NCBI GenBank assembly: GCA_027859085.1 | Contig: JAQIBJ010000077.1 | Span: 1 to 64,000 of the forward strand | DNA: 64,000 nt | Source: Mycoplasmatota bacterium | Lineage (GTDB): Bacteria; Bacillota_I; Bacilli_A; Izemoplasmatales; Hujiaoplasmataceae | Reading direction: 5' to 3' | Shown here: positions 7,307 through 14,179 of the stretch, in pieces | Position numbering within the stretch: position 1 is the stretch's first letter | Layout: the number at the start of each line of letters is the position of its first letter | Notes under the pieces: model-generated | Database searches by the model: none | What the model was told of the DNA's origin: nothing | The model's input: only the letters and a program-made list of their open reading frames with translations | Translations under genes and position numbers: made by a program

Positions 7307-8511
7307 TCTTTACTGATAAGCCTCTTTTCGCCTTCTAATGCTCTGATTGGTTTTATATTTTGAGTAATTTCTAATGTGCCTAAATAATTATTATCTTTAT
7401 CTCTAACTGCAAAATAGCGAATATAAATAAACATTTCTTTTAATTGAATATAAAAATCTTCGTGATCTTTTGTTCCAATTTTAAAACTTTCTACAATCTC
7501 TTCAACAATATGAACGGATTTAGGTGGATGACATAAAGACACATGTCGACCAATGATGGTTGTTGGACGATTAAATATTCTTTCTTTTCCTTGGGTAAAA
7601 TATTTAACATGTCCATCTTTATCAACAAAAGTCATGTCTAATGGTAAAGTATTTAAAATTGAATTTAATTCAATCTGAGACAAAGACCCTGCATCAAATT
7701 TCATTTCACCATTAAGAACTTCATCATCCTCAACTTGTTTATCATCTTCTTTAACTGCCCATGTTTCTTTTGATGCTTCTAAGAAATATCCGATTTCATC
7801 ACTGCCTTTATCAGCTAATATCCAATCATAAAAAGACATAATTTCAGATAATTTTGGTAGTAAAATGTTTTCTTCCTTCATTACCATATCTTTAACTCTT
7901 TCAAGAACGGCCAATGTCTTCTCTTCTATCTCTTTATAATCAGAAGTTTTATCATCTAGCAATTTTTTCAATGCCTTTAAATCATGTCTGATTTCATCAT
8001 CAACGCCCCACATGACTTTTGGAATTGAAGTGATACCTTTTTTCTCTAAACCAGGAAAAAATAAATATTCTTTTCTAGCATAGTGATTTGAGATTTCCAT
8101 TAATCTTTCAATACCAATCCTCAACATTAAAAACGAGTTAGGATCTCTTTTTGTAATATATGGCACAATCTCAGTTTCTATTAAAGCTAAAATATTCTTA
8201 TTTTCATCAGAAAATACTTTCGCAGGATGTCCTGGGATATCCATCATTGTTTTTGATTTATGGATGTCTGAAATTGACCCATCAAACAAAGCCGCGTGTA
8301 CATCGCACAGACTTTGAACTTCATCCATACTCATGCCTTCGTCCATTAACCCTTGTTCTAACTTCACAATTTCATCGGTTGAGATTTCTTGAAAATCTTT
8401 TTTAAATAATGCTTTTGCTTCATCTAAAGGCATACCGCTATGTATTTTCTTGATTAAAACTTTTAATTTTTTTTGTCTTTCTTGTGTATTGTTATTTATA
8501 AATTCACTCAT
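7303..8511 (-). CDS. DUF438-type hemerythrin-like/PAS sensor protein (copy 2)
   Basis: 402-aa cytoplasmic protein. The N-terminal DUF438 domain (about 10-85) has the family signature VQSLCDVHAALFDG. A hemerythrin-like HHE region follows (about 100-225; histidines in SNHYARKE and EIRHDL). A C-terminal PAS domain (about 280-395) contains LNTLPLDMTFVDKDG and LCHPPKSVHIVEE, almost the same words as copy 1 at 1729-2901. The start at 8511 is preferred over the ATG at 8523 because GAGGG lies five bases before it. The gene starts an operon with YbaN, lies right after the FNR-like regulator and has an FNR-type box centred at -41.5. A role as an oxygen or nitric oxide sensor is inferred. Confidence 0.85.
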   Translation of the reverse strand: MSEFINNNTQERQKKLKVLIKKIHSGMPLDEAKALFKKDFQEISTDEIVKLEQGLMDEGMSMDEVQSLCDVHAALFDGSISDIHKSKTMMDIPGHPAKVFSDENKNILALIETEIVPYITKRDPNSFLMLRIGIERLMEISNHYARKEYLFFPGLEKKGITSIPKVMWGVDDEIRHDLKALKKLLDDKTSDYKEIEEKTLAVLERVKDMVMKEENILLPKLSEIMSFYDWILADKGSDEIGYFLEASKETWAVKEDDKQVEDDEVLNGEMKFDAGSLSQIELNSILNTLPLDMTFVDKDGHVKYFTQGKERIFNRPTTIIGRHVSLCHPPKSVHIVEEIVESFKIGTKDHEDFYIQLKEMFIYIRYFAVRDKDNNYLGTLEITQNIKPIRALEGEKRLISKE

Positions 8512-8532
8512 GTTATCCCTCATTTCAAGTCA

Positions 8533-8561
8533 ATTATAACTAATTTGCAAAAAAAATTATG
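8533..8561 (-). promoter_or_regulatory. Activator-type promoter of the DUF438-YbaN operon
   Basis: TATAAT at 8533-8538 predicts a start of transcription near 8526, leaving a 15-base leader with its GAGGG ribosome site. The -35 position (8556-8561, CATAAT) is far from consensus, as expected where an activator replaces it. Confidence 0.6.
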
Positions 8562-8580
8562 TGATTCAAATCACATAATT
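8555..8580. promoter_or_regulatory. FNR/Crp-type palindrome that is also the terminator of the regulator gene
   Basis: Two perfect 10-base arms (8555-8564 and 8571-8580) flank six bases and include the exact consensus TGTGA-N6-TCACA used by Bacillus FNR and by E. coli Crp. Its centre, 8567.5, is 41.5 bases upstream of the predicted start of transcription of the next operon, the class II activator position. On the minus strand the same hairpin is followed by eight Ts and overlaps the regulator's stop codon, so it also looks like a terminator. Confidence 0.7.
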
Positions 8581-9189
8581 TAGTATATAAGTATTTTTTT
8601 CTACTTTAATAATATTTTCTTTTTGTAAAGCACTCAGATGTCTCGATAGCGTTTCTCTTCTAATATTAATGATATTGGCCAAAACTGTTTTAGAAAAAGG
8701 CAATTTAATAATATATTTTTTGTTTTCTATATGACCAAATTCATAAGATAAATTTTTTAGTATCATAATTATTTTTTCTTTAACATCTACTTCAGCTGAT
8801 AGTTGCAATTGTGTATGAAATAAATTTGATCTTGTGACTGCACATTTTAAACAATTTTCTTTAAAAGCCGTGTTTGAACTATATGCATTCAAAACGTCCT
8901 TTTTATCCATCATCCTTAATTTGACTTTTGACAAACAACTGGCACTGGCAATATATTGACTTTTTTCTTGTAGTAATGCCAAAAGAGCGATATAATCACC
9001 TGGGCCTAATACGCCAATGATAAATTCATCTCCACTTTCTAAAAACTTACTCACTTTAACATATCCTTCTTGAATAGAATATATGGTTTTCAATGGTTCA
9101 CCTTCTAAAAATATAATGGATCTATCTTCGTATTCGATAAATTCGCTTTTAATGGTTCCGTATATACAATTTTTACATTTTTTTTCCAT
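8566..9189 (-). CDS. FNR/Crp-family transcription regulator with cysteine pairs
   Basis: 207-aa regulator. It has an N-terminal cyclic-nucleotide-binding-type beta-barrel (about 15-110), a long dimer helix (about 110-140) and a C-terminal winged helix with FSKTVLANIINIRRETLSRHLSAL as recognition unit (about 164-187). Cysteines stand at 5 and 8 (CKNC) and at 113 and 116 (CLKC), plus 85. Paired cysteines suggest an iron-sulfur or thiol sensor, but the spacing is not that of E. coli FNR. The gene sits immediately upstream of the DUF438 operon whose promoter has an FNR-type box. No ribosome site is seen, and the best -10 box puts the start of transcription at the ATG itself. Confidence 0.85.
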   Translation of the reverse strand: MEKKCKNCIYGTIKSEFIEYEDRSIIFLEGEPLKTIYSIQEGYVKVSKFLESGDEFIIGVLGPGDYIALLALLQEKSQYIASASCLSKVKLRMMDKKDVLNAYSSNTAFKENCLKCAVTRSNLFHTQLQLSAEVDVKEKIIMILKNLSYEFGHIENKKYIIKLPFSKTVLANIINIRRETLSRHLSALQKENIIKVEKNTYILNYVI

Positions 9190-9195
9190 ACTTCT

Positions 9196-9230
9196 ATTAT
9201 ATATGATTTAGTTGTTTTTTTAAAACAACT
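9196..9230. promoter_or_regulatory. Regulator promoter and 21-bp palindrome between divergent genes
   Basis: On the minus strand TATAAT occupies 9196-9201, predicting a start of transcription at 9189, the first base of the regulator's ATG (leaderless). AGTTGTTTT (9210-9218) and AAAACAACT (9222-9230) form a perfect palindrome with a 3-base spacer that covers the -35 position of the regulator gene. It also lies about 45 bases upstream of the predicted nitrilase start site, where an extended -10 (TG at 9250-9251, TAAACT 9253-9258) is seen. It may be an operator acting on both genes. Confidence 0.5.
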
Positions 9231-9279
9231 TTTCTTAAGTTCAAACAAATGTTAAACTAAACCGTAAGGAGGTGTCTCT

Positions 9280-10095
9280 TTGAAAGTATTGATAATACAA
9301 AATAGCGTGAAAGAAACTGTCAAAGAAAACATGAATCATATTCAAGAACTATTAAGTACAAAAACAGATGAACAATATGATTTTATCATTTTACCCGAGA
9401 TGTTTATGACGCCTTATGAACTTAATTATTTTCAAATTAATCAACAAAACCAAAATAGTGATGTCATTCAACAACTCAAAGGCATCGCAAAACAATTTAA
9501 TAGTTACCTCATTGCTGGTTCTATTCCTGAGACAGAAAACGGTAATATCTATAACACATCTTTTATTTTTAATCGAAAAGGTGAATTAATTACGAAATAT
9601 CAAAAGATACATTTATTTTCTGTGATATATCCAGATGGTAAAAAGTTTTCTGAAAGTGATTGTTTATCACCAGGAAACAATATTGTTTCTTTTAATACTG
9701 AATTTGGAAAAATGGGTGTAATGATTTGTTTCGATATTAGATTTCCTTATCTCGCAAAAAAAATAAGAGATTTAAATACAAAAGTTATTTTCGTACCCGC
9801 TGCATTTAATAACTATACCGGGCCATTACATTGGCATACAACTTTTAAAGCTAGAGCCATTGATAATCAAATGTATTTTGTTTCAGCAAGTCCTGCAAGA
9901 GAATCATTTGGTGAATATCAACCATATGGTCATTCATTGGTTGTTGATCCTTATGGTAAAATAATCAATGAGTTATCTGAACACGAAGATTCAATGACTG
10001 TTGATATTGATTTAAATCTTATAAAAGAAGCAAGAGAGTCAATCCCTATTATAAAAAATGAAGTCGATGTAAACGACTTTGATGTCAAACAATAA
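9280..10095 (+). CDS. Carbon-nitrogen hydrolase (nitrilase/omega-amidase family)
   Basis: Cytoplasmic amidase-type enzyme of 271 aa. The catalytic triad is visible: Glu40 in LPEMF, Lys109 in YQKIHLF and Cys150 in MICFDIRFP. A further conserved Glu or Arg region (KARAIDNQ) and HSLVVDPYG also match. The general form resembles Nit2-like omega-amidases, which cleave 2-oxoglutaramate and similar amides, but the exact substrate is uncertain. The start is TTG with a very strong TAAGGAGGTG at 9265-9274. The gene overlaps nothing and is followed 10 bases later by the GGDEF/HD-GYP sensor, probably in one operon. Confidence 0.9.
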   Translation: MKVLIIQNSVKETVKENMNHIQELLSTKTDEQYDFIILPEMFMTPYELNYFQINQQNQNSDVIQQLKGIAKQFNSYLIAGSIPETENGNIYNTSFIFNRKGELITKYQKIHLFSVIYPDGKKFSESDCLSPGNNIVSFNTEFGKMGVMICFDIRFPYLAKKIRDLNTKVIFVPAAFNNYTGPLHWHTTFKARAIDNQMYFVSASPARESFGEYQPYGHSLVVDPYGKIINELSEHEDSMTVDIDLNLIKEARESIPIIKNEVDVNDFDVKQ

Positions 10096-10105
10096 CGAGG
10101 CGATT

Positions 10106-12574
10106 ATGAAACATTTAAGTAAGACATATATTCTAATCTCAGCTTTTATTCTGATTATATTCGCATTAATCGTTGGTACTTTTATTTTTACAACGAATCT
10201 AATTGAAGAAAAGCAAACTGAACATCTTATTTATCAGCGCAAAAACACAAAATTAGAAATCGAATATTATTTCCAACATATTGAAAATACTCTATCTGAT
10301 TTAGAATTGTATATTTTAGAAGACAAATACAATGATGATGATTTATTACAATATATGGTTTCAATCGCTAATGAAAATGATTTGTTTTATTCAATCTATC
10401 TTGGAAAACCTGATAAAACGATGATCAATTCAAGTGGATTTACACCTGGTCCTGAATTTGATTTAACCACAAGACCTTGGTATGAAATGGCGGTTGCTAA
10501 TATTGGTATTGTACATACTCCTGGTTATTTAAATGCTACAGAAGATAAAATCATTATCAATGTCGCTAAAGCGATTTATTTAAATGATCAATTATATGGT
10601 GTATTATCAACGGATATTGATATATCAGATATTTCATCCGCTGTCCATAACACTAAAGTTGGTAAAAATGGTTTTGCTTTTTTGATTGATAACGACAATC
10701 ATTTAATAGCCTATCATGGTTTAGATACAGAGAATTTATCTCTTGTTGAATTGCAAATTGAAAATTTTGATATGTCTTCCTTTGATGAAATTGGTTTTAC
10801 TGATTCTGTGAAAATTAATGATAACGAAGGTGTTTTGGCACATACAAAAATTGCAAATGGCCAATATATTCTTGGCGTTTTTCTGCCAATGAATGAATAT
10901 AGTTCACCTATCACTTTGGTCCAACAAGTATTTATCATTACATTTTCTATTTTCTTTATAAGTTTATTAGTCATCTTTTTATTATATTATAGACACATCG
11001 ATGAGCCGTTTAGGAATTTAGTTGATTCTATTTTAAAGATTGATATTAATTTAGACCCTTCGTATCGAATAGATGAAGTAAATAGAAAAGATTTTGGTTC
11101 AATCATTAATGCCATTAATCAGGCATTAGATTCTACTGAGTTTTATATTTCTAAGAACTTAGAATCAAAACATCAACTTACAATCGATAATCAAAGAGTA
11201 AAATTGTTAATGGAATCTACAGCAGATATCATATTTGAAATAGATATGAATAAAAGATTTGTCTCAGTCTTTGGCAAAGGTATCAAAAAGTTAAATTTGA
11301 GCAGTCAAGATTTTATCGGCAGAACCATAAAAGAGGTTTTTGGTAATGATGGTAATGACAGAGATATTGTATATACCAATGCATTAAAAGGGGCACATTC
11401 AATATATGATTGGCAACATCAGTTAGATGAAAAAACATTATATTTTGAATCATCAATCTCTCCTATCTATAACGAAGAAAATGAAATTGTTGGTGCCGTT
11501 GGTATCTCAAGAGACATTACTGAGGCAATGGAAAGACAAAAACAAATTAAATATATTTCAAATCATGATTTTTTAACCGGGTTATACAATCGTCGATATT
11601 TTGTTAAATCTTTCGGAAATTTAAATGAAAATCATTCTTGTCCTTTAGGACTTATGATGATGGACTTAAATGGCTTAAAATTATTAAATGATGCTTACGG
11701 TCACGCTAAGGGTGATTTGGCATTGAAACAAACTGCAGATATTATTAAAATGCATTCTCCCGAAAATTCAACAGTTGCTAGAATTGGTGGTGATGAATTT
11801 GCAGTCATCATTCCTAAAGCCACAACTGAGATTCTAGAAACTTTTAAAAAGAAAGTCCAATCAGCTTTATCTGATGTTAAAATTCATAATATACCATTAT
11901 CGATTGCAGTGGGATTTGATACTTGTAAACACTATGATAACAACTTAGAAGAATTAATTAAAAACGCTGAAAACCTCATGTATAGAAATAAAGTTATTGA
12001 AGGAAAAAACGTAAGAAATAATTCAATAAATGCAATTTATGAGACATTGATTAATAGAAATGAGAGAGAAAAGATTCATTCTGAGAAAGTGGCTGAAATC
12101 AGCAAAAACATCGGTAAAGCCATGAATATAAAATCAGATGATTTAAAAGAATTAGAACTTGCTAGTTTGTATCATGATATTGGTAAAATTTCCATGCCTG
12201 ACGCTATCTTAAACAAGCCAAAAGAATTAAATAAAGAAGAACGTACTTTAATGAAAAAGCATACTGAAAATGGATATAATATTTTAAGAGCAACTGATCA
12301 TTATTCAAACCTTGCAACCTATGCTTTATCACATCATGAGTGGTGGAATGGTAAAGGTTATCCACAAGGGCTTAAAGGCGAAGAAATTCCTTTGTTTTCA
12401 AGAATTATTAGTCTGGCAGATTCATATGAAGCCATGACAGCCAATAGAACTTATAAAATCGGCATATCAGAAGCGGATGCCATTAAAGAAATTCTTAGTA
12501 AATCCGGATCACAATTTGATCCGAAGATTGTAAAAATCTTTATTCATAAAGTATTAAACAAAAAAATCTCTTAG
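10106..12574 (+). CDS. Membrane sensor with Cache, PAS, GGDEF and HD-GYP domains
   Basis: 822-aa signalling protein. A membrane helix near residues 9-31 is followed by an extracellular Cache-type sensor (about 32-275; it contains TRPWYEMA and TDIDISDI) and a second helix near 280-300. A PAS domain follows (about 365-470), then GGDEF (intact motif near 561-565) and HD-GYP (HDIGK near 688 and HHEWWNGKGYP near 742). GGDEF makes cyclic di-GMP and HD-GYP breaks it down, so either or both may be active. No RxxD inhibitory site is seen just before GGDEF. The start at 10106 is chosen for ACGAGG five bases upstream. It shares an operon with the nitrilase. Confidence 0.92.
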   Translation: MKHLSKTYILISAFILIIFALIVGTFIFTTNLIEEKQTEHLIYQRKNTKLEIEYYFQHIENTLSDLELYILEDKYNDDDLLQYMVSIANENDLFYSIYLGKPDKTMINSSGFTPGPEFDLTTRPWYEMAVANIGIVHTPGYLNATEDKIIINVAKAIYLNDQLYGVLSTDIDISDISSAVHNTKVGKNGFAFLIDNDNHLIAYHGLDTENLSLVELQIENFDMSSFDEIGFTDSVKINDNEGVLAHTKIANGQYILGVFLPMNEYSSPITLVQQVFIITFSIFFISLLVIFLLYYRHIDEPFRNLVDSILKIDINLDPSYRIDEVNRKDFGSIINAINQALDSTEFYISKNLESKHQLTIDNQRVKLLMESTADIIFEIDMNKRFVSVFGKGIKKLNLSSQDFIGRTIKEVFGNDGNDRDIVYTNALKGAHSIYDWQHQLDEKTLYFESSISPIYNEENEIVGAVGISRDITEAMERQKQIKYISNHDFLTGLYNRRYFVKSFGNLNENHSCPLGLMMMDLNGLKLLNDAYGHAKGDLALKQTADIIKMHSPENSTVARIGGDEFAVIIPKATTEILETFKKKVQSALSDVKIHNIPLSIAVGFDTCKHYDNNLEELIKNAENLMYRNKVIEGKNVRNNSINAIYETLINRNEREKIHSEKVAEISKNIGKAMNIKSDDLKELELASLYHDIGKISMPDAILNKPKELNKEERTLMKKHTENGYNILRATDHYSNLATYALSHHEWWNGKGYPQGLKGEEIPLFSRIISLADSYEAMTANRTYKIGISEADAIKEILSKSGSQFDPKIVKIFIHKVLNKKIS

Positions 12575-12597
12575 GCAATCTAAGAGATTTTATTTTA
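12565..12597 (+). terminator. Terminator of the nitrilase/GGDEF operon
   Basis: AATCTCTTAG (12565-12574) and CTAAGAGATT (12580-12589) form a 10-bp hairpin followed by a T-rich tail. The stop codon lies within the first arm. Confidence 0.85.
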
Positions 12598-12602
12598 TTA
12601 TT

Positions 12603-12689
12603 TGGTACCGGTAGTCGGACTCGAACCGACACGCTTTTAAGGGCAATGGATTTTGAGTCCATCGTGTCTACCAATTCCACCATACCGGC
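12603..12689 (-). tRNA. tRNA-Leu (anticodon CAA)
   Basis: 87 nt with a long variable arm, as in leucine tRNAs. The acceptor stem (12683-12689 with 12607-12613) closes with one G-U pair, and CCA is encoded (12603-12605). The anticodon arm has the loop CTCAAAA, giving anticodon CAA, which reads UUG. The D loop (GGTGGAATTGGTAGACAC) and T arm (GGTTCGAGTCC) are canonical. It lies between the convergent GGDEF gene and the amidohydrolase, and may be transcribed from upstream. Confidence 0.95.
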
Positions 12690-12740
12690 ACGTCAAATAA
12701 CATTATACAATACTTAATTTAAATATTAAAGTATTATTTC

Positions 12741-14135
12741 TTATTTCAAAGAAAAAACTTCTTCTCCATCAATGACTGTTTTCAAAACCAATGCATCTCG
12801 AATAGACTCAGGGTCATCTGGATCTAGATCTCTATTTATGATAATGTAATCATCTTCATTAAGTGCATCTTCATACACATAAGGTAAATTATTAACTGTA
12901 TAAGCATTTAAACTTTCTTGAAGACTGAAACACTCATCTGAATTAAAACTATCTAAAAACGGATATTTGATACTTCTATTTGTCATCGCCGTATAAATAT
13001 TATAGAAAGGATTCACGGGTTCGATTGGTGCGTCTGTACTAAACCCTAAATTAATATGTTCATACATTGTTTTATATAAATAGATATTATTGATTCTATC
13101 TCCCAAACGACTTTCAATAATCTTAATGTCTGTATTCATAAATATGGGTTGAACAATTGCGCCGATATTTAATTTTTCCATTAATTCAATTTGAGACTTG
13201 GTTGTTAATTGTGCATGAATAATCGCATGATTATGATTCTTTCTATTAGATTGAGCAATGACTTTTTCTAAAGTTTTTATAACTTGTAAACTTGTTGCGT
13301 CACCTATAGCGTGAACAACTGAATCCATACCATATTCATCTGCTAAACTCATCATTTTAAATAATTCGTTATCTGAAAAACTTTTAATGCCATAATTATT
13401 TATATCATCTGAATAAGGTGCAATCATTGCGGCAGTTCTTCCGCCTAAAGATCCATCTGCTAAAATTTTCAAAGGCCCCATTTTAAACTTAGGATGAATG
13501 CGTTTATTTGCATATCCTTTTTTAAGGAAATCTTGAAGTTTTTCATATGGTAAATTTACTTGTTGAGTAATTTTTACTTGAATTTTATTTTCTTCATACA
13601 TTTCTTTAATGGTTTCAATCACCAATTCATAATCCACATTAAAAGAAGAAAAATCATCACTCGCTACTGATGTGATACCATTTTTTATAAGTGTTTTATT
13701 GGCCAGCAATAAAAACTTTTTAATGTCTTCTTTTGTAAGTTTTGGCATCTTCTTGTGAATCAAAGACATGGCTTTTTCGTTAAAAATACCTGTTGAAAAA
13801 TCAAAACTTCCGCCTAAAACTTGAGAGGTGGATTCATTGATTCCTGCCATAGTAAGCATTTTATCATTCGTTACCAAAACATGGCCACATACTCTTGTGA
13901 TGACAATGGGTATTGTTGTTGAGATCTGGTTTAAGTCAGTTTTATTAATCATTCTATTTTCACTAAATTGATCTTGGTTCCAACCTCTACCAATAATAAT
14001 TTTTTCATCTTTTTTAGAACTTAAAATTCTTATAACTTCTTGAATCGAATGCGCACTGGATAAATCAACAATCGTTTGATAATAACCAACGCCTAAGACA
14101 TGTAAATGTCCATCTATAAAACCTGGTAATCTCAT
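12741..14135 (-). CDS. YtcJ-like amidohydrolase lacking the N-terminal sandwich strand region
   Basis: 464-aa metal-dependent hydrolase of the YtcJ/amidohydrolase 3 family. Metal ligands are seen in GFIDGHLH at residues 5-12, KILADGSLGGRTAAM near 223-237, HAIGDA, HAQL, and FSTDAPIEPVNPF towards the end. Family members normally begin about 50 residues earlier with beta strands that form a composite sandwich with the C-terminus. Here the protein starts at the PGFIDGHLH strand itself. The start is supported by AGGAGGTG at 14140-14147, so it is a real shortened form rather than a missed start. Substrate unknown. It stands alone between the ABC operon and tRNA-Leu. Confidence 0.85.
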   Translation of the reverse strand: MRLPGFIDGHLHVLGVGYYQTIVDLSSAHSIQEVIRILSSKKDEKIIIGRGWNQDQFSENRMINKTDLNQISTTIPIVITRVCGHVLVTNDKMLTMAGINESTSQVLGGSFDFSTGIFNEKAMSLIHKKMPKLTKEDIKKFLLLANKTLIKNGITSVASDDFSSFNVDYELVIETIKEMYEENKIQVKITQQVNLPYEKLQDFLKKGYANKRIHPKFKMGPLKILADGSLGGRTAAMIAPYSDDINNYGIKSFSDNELFKMMSLADEYGMDSVVHAIGDATSLQVIKTLEKVIAQSNRKNHNHAIIHAQLTTKSQIELMEKLNIGAIVQPIFMNTDIKIIESRLGDRINNIYLYKTMYEHINLGFSTDAPIEPVNPFYNIYTAMTNRSIKYPFLDSFNSDECFSLQESLNAYTVNNLPYVYEDALNEDDYIIINRDLDPDDPESIRDALVLKTVIDGEEVFSLK

Positions 14136-14151
14136 AAAACACCTCCTAAAA

Positions 14152-14179
14152 AGATAAGCCTATAAACTAGTTATAGGCT
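14152..14179 (-). terminator. Terminator of the first ABC exporter operon
   Basis: AGCCTATAA (14157-14165) pairs with TTATAGGCT (14171-14179). The minus-strand tail (TTATCTTTTT) is T-rich. The stop codon of the ABC gene lies inside. Confidence 0.55.
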
